A stretch of DNA of 64,000 nucleotides from Pseudomonas sp. L5B5 (GTDB lineage: Bacteria; Pseudomonadota; Gammaproteobacteria; Pseudomonadales; Pseudomonadaceae), in the NCBI RefSeq assembly GCF_020520285.1, contig NZ_CP084742.1, positions 4,216,001 to 4,280,000 on the forward strand, given 5' to 3'. Of this stretch, positions 39,802 to 49,061 are shown piece by piece; within the stretch, counting starts at the first letter, position 1; each line of letters begins with the position of its first letter. The notes beneath the pieces are model-generated. The model searched no databases. It saw only the letters and a program-made list of their open reading frames with translations, and was not told the origin of the DNA. The translations under genes and the position numbers were made by a program.

Positions 39802-41699
39802 ATGCTGAAAATCCTGCTATGCCCGCCAGCATGCTGACCACTGCCGAACAACGCAGCGCCGCGCGCCAGTTGACCCTGGCCATGCTGGCTCTGGGCTTGC
39901 TGGGCCTGGGCCTGGTGTGGCGCTGGATGGCACCGGGGCAGGTCGGTGTCAGCCAGTTGCTGCTGGGCGGCGCCTCGCTGCTGGTGGCTGTACCGGTGCT
40001 GCGTTCAGCCTGGTTCAGCCTGCGTTACCCGAGCCTGCACGGCATCACCGATCAACTGATCGCCCTGGCCATGCTCGGGGCCTGGGCCACCGGCGACCTG
40101 CTGACCGCGGCGTTGTTGCCGATCATCATGATCTTCGGCCATGTGCTGGAGGAGCGCAGCGTGATCGGTTCCCAGGAGGCCATCGATGCCTTGGGCCGCC
40201 TGACCCGCAGCCTGGCCCGCCGAGTGCAGGCCGATGGTCGGGTGGAGGAGGTCGACAACGCCAGCCTCAGGCGCGGGGACCTGGTGGAGGTGCGGGCCGG
40301 GGATCGCGTTCCGGCCGACGGGCTGGTGGTGTCTGGCCAGGCGAGCCTGGATACCGCGTCGATCACGGGCGAGTCGGTCCCGTTGGAAGCGAGCGTGGGC
40401 ATGCAGGTGTTCGGCGGAGCGATCAACCTAGACGGCTTGCTGCGCCTGGAAGTGACCCGTACTGGCGAGGAGTCGACCCTGGGCAAGGTGATCGCCCTGA
40501 TGCAGAGCGCCGAGCGGGCCAAGCCGCCCATCACCCGCCTGCTGGAGCGTTATGCCGGCAGCTACCTGGTACTGGTGTTGCTGCTGGCGGCAGTGACCTG
40601 GTTCATCACCAACGATGCCCAGGCCATGCTCGCCGTGCTGGTGGCTGCCTGTCCCTGCGCGCTGGTGCTATCGGCTCCTGCCACCGCCATCGCCGGGATT
40701 GCCGTGGCGGCCCGGCACGGCATCCTGATTCGCAGCTCGGCGTTCCTTGAAGAGCTGGCCGACCTGACGTCCCTGGTGGTGGACAAGACGGGCACCCTGA
40801 CTTTTGGCTCCTTGCGCCTGCAAGCTGTAGACAGCCCTCGGGAGGATCGCCAGGTGATGCTCGGCCTGGCCGCGAGCCTGGGCTCAGCCAGCAGCCATCC
40901 GGTCAGCCGGGCCTTGGCGGCGCTGGTGCCGCCGGAGCAGCAATGGGCCCTGGAGCACATTCACGAACACCAGGGGCTGGGGGTGGTAGCCGGCACCGAT
41001 CGAGGCCAGGCGGCCCTGGGCCGACCGGAGCTGTTTGCGCGGTTGTCGATCGATACCAGCCCGGTACCGAGCCATGACGGACCGATTGCCGGCCTGGCCC
41101 TCGATGGTCGGTTCCTGGGCTGGCTGCTGTTGGCCGACAGCATCAAGCCCGAAGCTTCGCAGGCCCTGCAAGAGTTGCGTGGGCTGGGACTGGGCCGCCA
41201 GTTGTTGCTGACCGGCGATCGGCAAAGCGTGGCGGACACCCTGGCGCGGGAGGTGGGCATCGGCGAGGTGGTGGCCCAGGCGCTGCCGCATGACAAGCTT
41301 GCACGTGTACTGGAAGAGATCGACAAGGGCTTTCGACCGATGGTGGTCGGCGACGGCATCAACGACTCCCTGGCACTCAAGGCCGGGGTAGTGGGGGTGG
41401 CCATGGGGGCAGGGGGAGCCGACATCGCCCTGGCATCGGCCGACGTGGTGCTGATCGGCAGCGACCTGCGGCGCCTGGGTACCTGCGTGCGCCTGAGTCG
41501 TGAATGCCGGCGCACCCTGCAGGTCAACGTGATCATCGGCCTCGGCTGGACCCTGGCCATTGTCGCCTTCGCTGCGTTCGGCTGGCTGGGAGGGGCGGGG
41601 GCGATGATCGCCGCCGTGCTGCACAACCTCAGCACCTTGCTGGTATTGGGCAATGCCGGACGCCTGCTGCGCTTCCAGGAGTCCCTGGCCAAGCCCTGA
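39798..41699 (+). CDS. P1B-type heavy-metal-translocating ATPase without N-terminal metal-binding domain
   Basis: 633 residues. Metal-site motif C285-P286-C287 in a membrane helix, actuator motif TGESVP, phosphorylation loop DKTGT (Asp329), SSHPVS (the HP motif of P1B pumps) and hinge GDGIND (518-523). No CxxC heavy-metal-associated domain precedes the first membrane helix. A CPC pump could export Cu(I) or Zn/Cd/Pb; the sequence alone does not decide. It overlaps the third SPFH gene by 4 bp, so pump and SPFH proteins are co-translated. A bufferin-type locus follows. Confidence 0.92.
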   Translation: MNAENPAMPASMLTTAEQRSAARQLTLAMLALGLLGLGLVWRWMAPGQVGVSQLLLGGASLLVAVPVLRSAWFSLRYPSLHGITDQLIALAMLGAWATGDLLTAALLPIIMIFGHVLEERSVIGSQEAIDALGRLTRSLARRVQADGRVEEVDNASLRRGDLVEVRAGDRVPADGLVVSGQASLDTASITGESVPLEASVGMQVFGGAINLDGLLRLEVTRTGEESTLGKVIALMQSAERAKPPITRLLERYAGSYLVLVLLLAAVTWFITNDAQAMLAVLVAACPCALVLSAPATAIAGIAVAARHGILIRSSAFLEELADLTSLVVDKTGTLTFGSLRLQAVDSPREDRQVMLGLAASLGSASSHPVSRALAALVPPEQQWALEHIHEHQGLGVVAGTDRGQAALGRPELFARLSIDTSPVPSHDGPIAGLALDGRFLGWLLLADSIKPEASQALQELRGLGLGRQLLLTGDRQSVADTLAREVGIGEVVAQALPHDKLARVLEEIDKGFRPMVVGDGINDSLALKAGVVGVAMGAGGADIALASADVVLIGSDLRRLGTCVRLSRECRRTLQVNVIIGLGWTLAIVAFAAFGWLGGAGAMIAAVLHNLSTLLVLGNAGRLLRFQESLAKP

Positions 41700-41718
41700 C
41701 CCGCAGAGATTTATTTTT

Positions 41719-41740
41719 CTCCTGGCTGTAACGCCGGGAG
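41719..41740 (+). other. Hairpin between P1B ATPase and the bufferin genes
   Basis: 8-bp stem CTCCTGGC/GCCGGGAG (one G-T pair) with a TGTAAC loop, followed by a pyrimidine-rich CCTTCCTTTCTCT. It could attenuate transcription from the SPFH/ATPase operon. The loop TGTAAC also resembles the -35 of some ECF sigma promoters that drive bufferin genes elsewhere, but I cannot show a matching -10. Confidence 0.4.
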
Positions 41741-41822
41741 CCTTCCTTTCTCTAGTGGCATGAAGGGGTTGCCCACGCAGCCCCGTCACCCCCTTGCGAC
41801 TGACTACTAGAGGAAACACAAG

Positions 41823-42074
41823 ATGAACATGAAGAAAACTGCTGCCGGTGCTGCCCTGGCGTTTGCTGCTGCCAGCCTGTTCGCCGGTGTCGCCACCCAG
41901 GCCACGGCCGCCGATGCTCAGGTGCACTGCTACGGCGTGAACGCCTGCAAGGGCCAGAACGACTGCAAGACCAAGGATCACGCTTGCAAGGGCATGGGCG
42001 CCTGCAAGGGCCAGGGCTTCAAGGCCATGACCCAGGCCGCATGTGAAAAAGCCGGCGGCAAGGTAGGCGAATAA
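41823..42074 (+). CDS. bufA: DUF2282 bufferin-type Cys-rich precursor peptide (BufA)
   Basis: 83 residues. The signal peptide (about 1-30, ending ATAA) is followed by a mature part with six cysteines at 36, 42, 48, 55, 61 and 74 and repeated CKG units (ACKGQNDCK, ACKGMGACKGQGF). DUF2282 proteins beside DUF692 genes are bufferin precursors: in studied cases the MNIO enzyme converts cysteines to thiooxazole-type heterocycles and the exported product binds copper. AGAGGAAA precedes the ATG. Copper binding here is inferred from the family. Confidence 0.88.
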   Translation: MNMKKTAAGAALAFAAASLFAGVATQATAADAQVHCYGVNACKGQNDCKTKDHACKGMGACKGQGFKAMTQAACEKAGGKVGE

Positions 42075-42136
42075 GCGGCGATCGAGTGTTGCCGTGGCGG
42101 GGACGCCCACCGCGGCCACTTGGCAAGGAGTTGGCG

Positions 42137-42982
42137 ATGTCTGATGTTCCTTCTTGCCTGGGCTACGGCCTGGGCCTGCGCAGTGCCTATTACCAGCAGA
42201 TTCTTGATGATGAACCGCAGGTCGACTGGTTCGAGGTGGTATCCGAGAACTTCATGGTCCAGGGCGGCAAGGCCCTGTATTACCTGGATGCCATTGCCGA
42301 GCGCTATCCCATCGTGATGCATGGCGTGTCGCTGTCCATCGGTGGTCCTCATCCGCTGGACCACGCCTATCTGGCGCAGCTCAAGGTGTTGGCCGCGCGG
42401 GTACGTCCGGCCTGGGTTTCCGACCATCTGTGCTGGAGCCGCGGCAATGCCCATCAACTGCACGACCTGCTGCCGTTGCCCTACACCGAGGAAAGCCTGC
42501 ACTACGTGGCTGGCCGGGTGCGTGAGGTGCAGGCAGTACTGGAGCGGCCACTGGTGCTGGAGAACGTCTCCAGTTATGTGCGAGCTGCGGCCGATGAATT
42601 CAGCGAGTGGGAGTTTCTGTCTGCCCTGAGCCAGCTCAGCGGCTGCGAGCTGCTGCTGGACGTGAACAACGTGTATGTCAGCTCGCGCAACCACGGTTTC
42701 GATCCCTGGCAGTTCATCCAGGCACTGCCGCCGCAGCGGGTGCGACAACTGCACCTGGCCGGTCATCAGGACCATGGCGATTATGTGATCGATACCCATG
42801 ACCAGCCGGTGTGCGATCCGGTCTGGGCGCTGTACCAGCGCACCCTCGAACACCTGGGACCAGTGGCGACACTGCTGGAACGTGATGATCATTTTCCACC
42901 CCTTGAGCAATTGCTTGCCGAGCTGGACAAGGCCCGGGAGCTGGGGCATCGAGCCCTCGCCGGGAGGCAGCGATGCGCCTGA
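42137..42982 (+). CDS. bufB: DUF692 multinuclear non-heme iron oxygenase (MNIO), BufB-type
   Basis: 281 residues, a TIM-barrel enzyme family. Conserved metal-ligand segments are visible: HGVSLSIGGPHPLDHAYL, SDHLCWS, ENVSSYVR, LLDVNNVYVSS and HLAGHQDHGDYVIDTHDQPV. Predicted to modify the cysteines of the adjacent DUF2282 peptide. The ATG at 42137 was chosen for its AAGGAG Shine-Dalgarno; an in-frame ATG at 42086 would add 17 residues with no family similarity. Overlaps bufC by 10 bp. Confidence 0.9.
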   Translation: MSDVPSCLGYGLGLRSAYYQQILDDEPQVDWFEVVSENFMVQGGKALYYLDAIAERYPIVMHGVSLSIGGPHPLDHAYLAQLKVLAARVRPAWVSDHLCWSRGNAHQLHDLLPLPYTEESLHYVAGRVREVQAVLERPLVLENVSSYVRAAADEFSEWEFLSALSQLSGCELLLDVNNVYVSSRNHGFDPWQFIQALPPQRVRQLHLAGHQDHGDYVIDTHDQPVCDPVWALYQRTLEHLGPVATLLERDDHFPPLEQLLAELDKARELGHRALAGRQRCA

Positions 42983-43758
42983 ACGATTGGCAACTGGCCT
43001 TTGAGCGCTACTTGCTGGGTGAACACGTCCAGCCGGCCCAGGCATTGAGCGGCAGCCTGCTGGGAGGGCCGACCCTGGATGTCGATACCGGCCTGGCGAT
43101 CTATCACCACGCCTACCGGGCTCGGCTGCACGAAGTGCTCGACAGCGACTTTCCGAGTGTCCGCCAGGGGCTTGGCGACCCGGCGTTCTCATCCCTGGTC
43201 GCGGCCTATCTGCAGCACTCGCCGTCCCGGCACTTCAGCTTGCGCTGGCTGGGACAGGGCTTCGCCGACTTCATCCAGGATTGGGTGGCCGGGCAGGGCC
43301 TGCCCCTGGCAGAACTGGCGCGCCTGGAATGGGCCTTCACCCTGGCCTTCGATGCGCCCGAGGCGACGGTGTTGACTGTGCCGGCCATGGCGGCCCTGGA
43401 TGTGGCGCAATGGCCGGCCTTGCAACTGCGCCTGGCGCCCTGCGTCCAATGGTTGGCGCAGCGCTACAACAGCCTGGAGCAGTGGCGAGCGGTGAAGGAC
43501 CGCGCGGTTTTCCCCCAGGCTGCTTTACTGGAACAAGAGCAGGTGTGCCTGGTCTGGCGAACACAGCGTATCTGTCGTTACCGCAGCCTGGCACCCGACG
43601 AAGCCTGGGCACTGCAAGGCATGTGTGAAGGGCATTGGAGTTTCGCGGAACTCTGTGCAGGGCTGGCCGTCACTTATGGGGAGGGAGCTCCGTTGCAGGC
43701 GGCATCCTGGTTGAAACAGTGGGTCGAAGAGGGCCTGGTGTTGCGTAGCGGACCATAG
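42973..43758 (+). CDS. bufC: DUF2063-containing partner protein (BufC)
   Basis: 261 residues. The N-terminal DUF2063 segment (WQLAFERYLLGEHVQPAQAL, LAIYHHAYRARLHEVLDSDF) is followed by a domain with a RiPP-recognition character (PDEAWALQGMCEGHWSF). In bufferin loci BufC escorts the precursor to the MNIO enzyme. It is coupled to bufB by overlap. Together 41823-43758 is a complete bufABC set; a DoxX-type bufD is not seen. Confidence 0.87.
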   Translation: MRLNDWQLAFERYLLGEHVQPAQALSGSLLGGPTLDVDTGLAIYHHAYRARLHEVLDSDFPSVRQGLGDPAFSSLVAAYLQHSPSRHFSLRWLGQGFADFIQDWVAGQGLPLAELARLEWAFTLAFDAPEATVLTVPAMAALDVAQWPALQLRLAPCVQWLAQRYNSLEQWRAVKDRAVFPQAALLEQEQVCLVWRTQRICRYRSLAPDEAWALQGMCEGHWSFAELCAGLAVTYGEGAPLQAASWLKQWVEEGLVLRSGP

Positions 43759-43843
43759 AGAGCCGCTATCAGATCGATAGCCTGCTAATTTTCAGGGATG
43801 GTCTACCCTCATTTCCAGACGTCTGAACAAGGGGGGATTTTCC

Positions 43844-45031
43844 ATGCTCGCGCAACTTCCACCGGCCTTACAGAATCTGCATCTGCCCCTGCGCCTGAGG
43901 CTTTGGGATGGCCATGAGTTCAATCTGGGCCCTGATCCCAACGTCACCATCGTCGTCAAGGACCCACAGCTGGTGGCGCAACTCACCCACCCGAGCCTGG
44001 ATGCGCTGGGGGGCGCATTCGTCGAAGGCAAGCTGGAGCTCGAGGGCTCCATCAGCGAGGTCATCCGGGTCTGCGACGAACTGAGCCAGGCCCTGCTCGA
44101 TGACGACGAAGGCGGCCAGCCGGTGCGCGCACTGCATGACAAGGCCACTGACGCCGCAGCCATTTCCTACCACTATGACCTGTCCAATGCCTTCTACCAG
44201 CTCTGGCTGGACAGCGACATGGCCTATTCCTGCGCCTATTTCGAAACGGGCAGCGAAAGCCTGGAGCAGGCCCAGCAGGCCAAGTTCCGCCATCTGTGCC
44301 GCAAGCTGCGCCTGCAGCCGGGGGACTACCTGCTGGACGTCGGCTGCGGCTGGGGTGGGTTGGCCCGGTATGCCGCCCGCGAGTTCGGCGCCAGGGTCTT
44401 TGGTATCACCCTGAGCAAGGAACAGCTGGAACTGGGGCGCGAGCGGGTCAAGGCCGAAGGCCTGGAGGACCTGGTGGAGCTGCAACTGCTGGACTACCGC
44501 GACCTGCCCCAGGATGGCCGCTTCGACAAGGTGGTCAGCGTCGGCATGTTCGAGCATGTGGGCCACGCCAACCTGGCGGAGTACTGTCGCACCCTGTTCG
44601 GCGCCGTGCGTGAGGGGGGCCTGGTGATGAACCACGGGATCACCGCCAAGCACACGGACGGTCGTCCCGTGGGACGTGGTGCTGGCGATTTCATCGAGCG
44701 GTATGTCTTCCCCAACGGCGAGTTGCCGCACCTGGTGATGATCTCGGCGGAAATCAGCGAGGTCGGGCTGGAGATCGTCGATGTGGAAAGCCTGCGCATG
44801 CACTACGCCCGCACCCTGGATCACTGGAGCGAGCGCCTGGAAGACAACCTCGAGGCTGCGGCCAGGCAAGTGCCGGAGCAGGCGCTGAGGATCTGGCGGT
44901 TGTACCTGGCAGGTTGCGCCTATGCGTTCGCCAAGGGCTGGATCAACCTGCACCAGATTCTGGCGGTCAAGGCCCATGCCGACGGCAGCCATGAACTGCC
45001 CTGGACCCGCGACGACCTCTACAATCCGTAA
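43844..45031 (+). CDS. Cyclopropane-fatty-acyl-phospholipid synthase family protein
   Basis: 395 residues. SAM-dependent enzyme converting unsaturated acyl chains of phospholipids. The N-terminal lipid-binding region is followed by the methyltransferase motif LDVGCGWGGLARYAA, then SVGMFEHVGHANL, and the C-terminal signature TLDHWSERLEDN. Many pseudomonads encode more than one CFA-type protein, and this could be cfaB or a paralog, so no symbol is given. It has its own 85-bp upstream gap and is convergent with cardiolipin synthase, giving a membrane-lipid pair. Confidence 0.93.
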   Translation: MLAQLPPALQNLHLPLRLRLWDGHEFNLGPDPNVTIVVKDPQLVAQLTHPSLDALGGAFVEGKLELEGSISEVIRVCDELSQALLDDDEGGQPVRALHDKATDAAAISYHYDLSNAFYQLWLDSDMAYSCAYFETGSESLEQAQQAKFRHLCRKLRLQPGDYLLDVGCGWGGLARYAAREFGARVFGITLSKEQLELGRERVKAEGLEDLVELQLLDYRDLPQDGRFDKVVSVGMFEHVGHANLAEYCRTLFGAVREGGLVMNHGITAKHTDGRPVGRGAGDFIERYVFPNGELPHLVMISAEISEVGLEIVDVESLRMHYARTLDHWSERLEDNLEAAARQVPEQALRIWRLYLAGCAYAFAKGWINLHQILAVKAHADGSHELPWTRDDLYNP

Positions 45032-45040
45032 GGCCTGTCT

Positions 45041-46480
45041 TCACAGGATTGGGGAAATCAGCCGCGCGACCCGCATGCCCAGTTGTTGCAAGCGGTGGAT
45101 CTGGCGGCTTTCTTCCTTGGCCACTTCCCGCGCCCTGGCGAAGTCGGCTTCCAGCATGTCCTGCACCTGGGTGGCGAAACCTTCGTCCACGGTCAGCAGC
45201 ATCACTTCGAAATTCAGGCGGAACGAGCGGTTGTCCAGGTTGGCGCTGCCGATGGCGCTGATCTCGTTGTCGACCAACACCACCTTCTGGTGCAGGAAGC
45301 CTGGCTGGTAGCGGAATACCCGGACCCCGGCGCGTATCGCCTCGAAGGCGAACAGGCTGGAGGCGGCATAGACGATACGGTGGTCGGGGCGTGCGGGGAG
45401 CAGGATGCGCACGTCCACACCGCGCAGCACGGCCAGGCGCAAGGCGGCGAATACTGCCTCGTCGGGAATGAAGTACGGGCTGGTGATCCATACCCGCTCG
45501 GTGGCGGCGTGGATCGCTTCGACGAAGAACAGCGAGCAGGTCTCGTAGGCGTCCGCCGGGCCGCTGGCCAGCAGCTGGCAGAGCACGCCACCATCGGGAT
45601 AGGTGTCCGGCAGGATCAGGGGTGGTAGCTCCCGCGTTGCCCAGAACCAGTCCTCGGCGAAAGATTCCTGCAGGCAGGCCACCACCGGGCCGCCGACCTG
45701 GACATGGGTGTCGCGCCAGGGCGCCAGTGGCGGTTTCAGGCCCAGGTATTCATCCCCCACGTTGTGCCCGCCGACGAAGCCCAGCATCCCGTCCACCACC
45801 ACGATCTTGCGATGGTTGCGAAAGTTGACCTGGAAGCGGTTGAGCCAGCCGCTGCGGGTGGCGAAGGCATGCACCTGGACGCCAGCTTCACGCAGGGGCT
45901 GCACGTAGCTGGCAGGCAGGGAGTGGCTGCCGATGCGATCGTAGAGCAGGTGGATCGCCACGCCTTCGCGGGCCTTTTCCAGCAGCAGGCGTTGCAGGCG
46001 TCGGCCCAGTTCGTCGTCGTGGATGATGAAGAACTGGATCAGTACGGCCTTGTGGGAGCGGCGGATGGCATTGAATATTGCTTCGAAGGTGGCGTCGCCG
46101 TTGACCAGCAGCCGCACCTGGTTGTTGGCCAGGCACGGCATGCGTCCCAGCTTGGGCATGGCCCGCAGTGAGGCGTAGGCCTGGGAGGCGCGGGCGGTGA
46201 GGGCCTCTTCGACCCAGGGTCGCCAGTTCAGGTCGCTGATGGCCTTGTGCATTTCAACGTTGGCTTGGCGCCGGGCCTGGATGTAGGCATCGAAGGTGCT
46301 GCGGCCGAACACCAGGTAGGGAATGAGGGTCAGGTAGGGCATGAACATCAGCGACAGGGCCCAGGCGATGGCGCCCTGGGCGGTCCTGACGGTCAGCACC
46401 GCATGGATGGCGGCGATCAGTCCGAGAAAGTGCAGCAGGGCGATGAGGTAGCCGAAAAGGTGTGGGCCAAAATAATCCAT
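45041..46480 (-). CDS. cls: Cardiolipin synthase (phospholipase D family)
   Basis: 479 residues. Two N-terminal membrane helices and two HKD motifs: HRKIVVVDG (His223) and HQKVVLVDN (His397). Joins two phosphatidylglycerol molecules to give cardiolipin at the inner membrane. The ATG at 46480 matches the normal Pseudomonas N-terminus [20 protein letters not shown] and has AGGAG upstream; the frame stays open for 34 more codons but that part looks non-coding. Confidence 0.95.
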   Translation of the reverse strand: MDYFGPHLFGYLIALLHFLGLIAAIHAVLTVRTAQGAIAWALSLMFMPYLTLIPYLVFGRSTFDAYIQARRQANVEMHKAISDLNWRPWVEEALTARASQAYASLRAMPKLGRMPCLANNQVRLLVNGDATFEAIFNAIRRSHKAVLIQFFIIHDDELGRRLQRLLLEKAREGVAIHLLYDRIGSHSLPASYVQPLREAGVQVHAFATRSGWLNRFQVNFRNHRKIVVVDGMLGFVGGHNVGDEYLGLKPPLAPWRDTHVQVGGPVVACLQESFAEDWFWATRELPPLILPDTYPDGGVLCQLLASGPADAYETCSLFFVEAIHAATERVWITSPYFIPDEAVFAALRLAVLRGVDVRILLPARPDHRIVYAASSLFAFEAIRAGVRVFRYQPGFLHQKVVLVDNEISAIGSANLDNRSFRLNFEVMLLTVDEGFATQVQDMLEADFARAREVAKEESRQIHRLQQLGMRVARLISPIL

Positions 46481-46622
46481 GGGGCGGTCATGCTCCTGAA
46501 GATTCGCTGCCTGGGTATTCGTTAACAGACCATGTTCCACGGCGAAAGTCGCTATTTTATTGTGCATGCAACGCCGAGCCACGGCCGAAGTCTAACGGCC
46601 ACTACTGTCTAGGAGTCATTCG

Positions 46623-47147
46623 ATGAAACATCGCTTACTGGGTTGGGCTTTGGCCGCGGGGTTGGCGCTGCCGCTGGTTGCACAGGCACAGATGCTGCAG
46701 CCAGGCTTGTGGGAGCTGACCAGCAGCAACATGAAGATCGATGACCAGAACCTGCCGGACTTGTCGCTGATCCTCGGTCAGTTGCAGCAGCAGATGACCC
46801 CGCAGCAGCGGGCGATGCTGGAGAAGCAGGGCGTGACCATGGGGGGCAAGGGCATTCGCGTGTGCCTGACCCCGGACCAGGTGAAGTCCGACACCATCCC
46901 GCTGCAGGACCCGCAGTCCGGTTGCCAGCAGCAGGTCACCGAGCGCACTGGCAACCAGTGGAAGTTTCGCTTCAGCTGCCCCAAGGCCCAGGGCGATGGT
47001 GTTGCGAAGTTCATCAGCGACCGCGAGTTCACCACCAACGTGATCGGTACCTTCAACGCCACCGGGATTCAGCAGAAGGGCAGCATGGACACCCGTGCAG
47101 TCTGGTTGGGCCAGGACTGCGGCACGGTCAAGCCGCGCGCCTCGTAA
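46623..47147 (+). CDS. DUF3617 family exported protein
   Basis: 174 residues with a signal peptide (about 1-22, ALPLVAQA) and the family start LQPGLWELTSSNMKIDDQ. Cysteines are found in VCLTPDQV, SGCQQQVTER, FRFSCPKAQG and QDCGTVKPRAS, suggesting disulfides in the periplasm. Function of DUF3617 is unknown. AGGAGT precedes the start. It is convergent with the pyrC2-type gene and not part of the zinc operon. Confidence 0.85.
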   Translation: MKHRLLGWALAAGLALPLVAQAQMLQPGLWELTSSNMKIDDQNLPDLSLILGQLQQQMTPQQRAMLEKQGVTMGGKGIRVCLTPDQVKSDTIPLQDPQSGCQQQVTERTGNQWKFRFSCPKAQGDGVAKFISDREFTTNVIGTFNATGIQQKGSMDTRAVWLGQDCGTVKPRAS

Positions 47148-47163
47148 GTCGAAAGCAGGGCGC

Positions 47164-48498
47164 CTAGCGGAGAAAGCGCAGGGGCAGGCCCTGGCAATCC
47201 TCGTTCAGGCGCCCCTGGTGCCAGGCCAACTGCCCGGAGACCAGGGTGGTGCTCACGCTATGCCGCCAGCGCCTGCCGCTGAACGGCGTCCAGCCGCAAC
47301 GGGCAAGAATCGGCTGCTCGTCCACCGCCTGGCCTTCAGGCTCCGGGCGAATCAGCACCAGGTCGGCCCAGTAGCCTTCACGCAGGTAACCTCGATCGGG
47401 AATGGCGAACAGATCGGCCACCCGGTGGCTGGTCTTTTCCACCAGGGTGGTCAGCGGCAGCACGCCATCGGCCACCAGTTCCAGGAGGGCGGGCAGCGCG
47501 TGCTGCACCAGGGGCAACCCGGCAGGAGCCTGGGTGTAGGGCAGCTGTTTTTGCGCCCAGGTGTGAGGCGCGTGGTCGGTGCCGATGACGTCCAGGCGCT
47601 GGCTGTTCAGGGCCTGGCGCAGGGCGTCCCGGTCGGCCTGGGACTTGATCGCCGGGTTGCACTTGATCAGGTGCCCCAGGCGCGGATAGTCACGATCATC
47701 CAACAACAGGTGATGCACGCAGACCTCGGCGGTGATGTGTTTGTGCGCCAGTGGCCGGTCTTCGAACAAGGCCAGTTCCCGGGCGCTGGTCAGGTGCAGC
47801 ACATGCAGGCGGGTGCCATGGCGCCTGGCCAGGGCTACCGCCAGGGACGACGAGCGGTAGCAAGCGTCGGCGTCGCGGATACGCGGGTGGGCGCTGGCGG
47901 GAATCTGCTCGCCATACAACTGCTGCCAGCGTTGTTGCTGGACTTGAATGCTGGGCGTGTGTTCGCAGTGGGCCAGGAGAATGGTCGGCACCTGGCTGAA
48001 CAAGCGGTCCAGCACTTGGGGGTCGTCCACCAGCATGTTGCCGGTGGACGCGCCCATGAACACCTTGACCCCGGCTACCGTGGTGGGGTCGAGGGCGGCA
48101 ACCAGCTCGAGGTTTTCGTTGCTCACGCCAAAGTGGAAGCCGTAGTTGGCCACCGAGGTCTTCGCCGCGCGGCGCTTCTTGTCCTCCAATGCGGCCAGGG
48201 TCAGGGTGGCTGGCGAGGTGTTGGGCATGTCCATGAAGCTGGTGATGCCACCGGCCACCGCCGCCCTCGATTCGCTGTAGAGGGTGCCCTTGTCGGGTGA
48301 GCCCGGCTCGCGAAAGTGCACCTGATCGTCGATCATCCCCGGCAGCAACCACTGGCCCTGGGCGTCGATCTCCCACTCTGCGCTCAGGTGATCCAGGCTG
48401 CCAATGATCTCGATGCGACCGTTGTTCACCAGCAGGTCGGCGTCGAATTCCCGTCCCTCGTTCACCAGGCGGGCATTGCGGATGAGGATTCGGGGCAT
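47164..48498 (-). CDS. pyrC2: Dihydroorotase paralog PyrC2 (class I type), zinc-starvation operon
   Basis: 444 residues, amidohydrolase fold. In the metal motif the usual D-x-H-x-H is DDQVHFREPG, so the first zinc-ligand His is Gln. The remaining motifs are present: VKVFMGASTGN (carboxylated Lys), LLAHCEHTP, HVLHLTSARE and GTDHAPHT. As the last gene of the folE2-znu operon it corresponds to the P. aeruginosa PA5541 class that backs up the zinc-dependent PyrC under zinc limitation (family knowledge). Start at 48498 is 2 bp from the preceding stop. Confidence 0.9.
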   Translation of the reverse strand: MPRILIRNARLVNEGREFDADLLVNNGRIEIIGSLDHLSAEWEIDAQGQWLLPGMIDDQVHFREPGSPDKGTLYSESRAAVAGGITSFMDMPNTSPATLTLAALEDKKRRAAKTSVANYGFHFGVSNENLELVAALDPTTVAGVKVFMGASTGNMLVDDPQVLDRLFSQVPTILLAHCEHTPSIQVQQQRWQQLYGEQIPASAHPRIRDADACYRSSSLAVALARRHGTRLHVLHLTSARELALFEDRPLAHKHITAEVCVHHLLLDDRDYPRLGHLIKCNPAIKSQADRDALRQALNSQRLDVIGTDHAPHTWAQKQLPYTQAPAGLPLVQHALPALLELVADGVLPLTTLVEKTSHRVADLFAIPDRGYLREGYWADLVLIRPEPEGQAVDEQPILARCGWTPFSGRRWRHSVSTTLVSGQLAWHQGRLNEDCQGLPLRFLR

Positions 48499-48500
48499 GT

Positions 48501-49061
48501 TCAAAACTCGTTCTGCAGGGCCTTGTAGCCACGGACCAGGTCGACGTTGGTGCGCGCCACATCTTCGGAAAACTCTGAAGCGCTGACACTCACCGGAGGA
48601 AATTGCCCCAGGTCGGTCTTGGGTCCGATACGGGTGGTCGAAGGCACGTAGAACCCCTGGGGCAGGTCGCGCCCGTCCACCACCGAGTTGTGGCGGACCA
48701 CGCTGCCATCGCCCACCACACAGTTGAACAGCACGCTGTTGAACCCGATGAACACCCGATCGCCGACCACGCATGGCCCGTGGACGATGGAACGGTGGGC
48801 GATGGAGGTGTACTGGCCGATGGTGACTGCGGCGCCGGATTTGGAGTGGATCACCACCCCGTCCTGGATATTCGAGTTGGCACCGATGGTGATGGCTTCC
48901 ATCTGGCCCGAGGCATCCACTTCGTCGGCGCGAATCACCGCATAGGGGCCGACGAAGACATTTTCGCCGATCACCACCTTGCCGCAGATGATGGCGGTCT
49001 TGTCCACGTAGGCCGATTCGGCGATCACCGGCAGGTCGCCGGACGGGTTCTTACGGATCAT
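48501..49061 (-). CDS. Gamma-class carbonic anhydrase-like hexapeptide protein
   Basis: 186 residues of left-handed beta-helix repeats (AIICGKVVIGENVFVGPYAVIR). Three histidines fit the gamma-CA metal site: VVIH, SIAH and SIVH. Located in the zinc-starvation operon as in P. aeruginosa PA5540. Gamma-CA enzymes can use Fe or Co, so it could replace zinc-only beta-CA; this is inference. It overlaps hisI2 by 11 bp. Confidence 0.88.
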   Translation of the reverse strand: MIRKNPSGDLPVIAESAYVDKTAIICGKVVIGENVFVGPYAVIRADEVDASGQMEAITIGANSNIQDGVVIHSKSGAAVTIGQYTSIAHRSIVHGPCVVGDRVFIGFNSVLFNCVVGDGSVVRHNSVVDGRDLPQGFYVPSTTRIGPKTDLGQFPPVSVSASEFSEDVARTNVDLVRGYKALQNEF

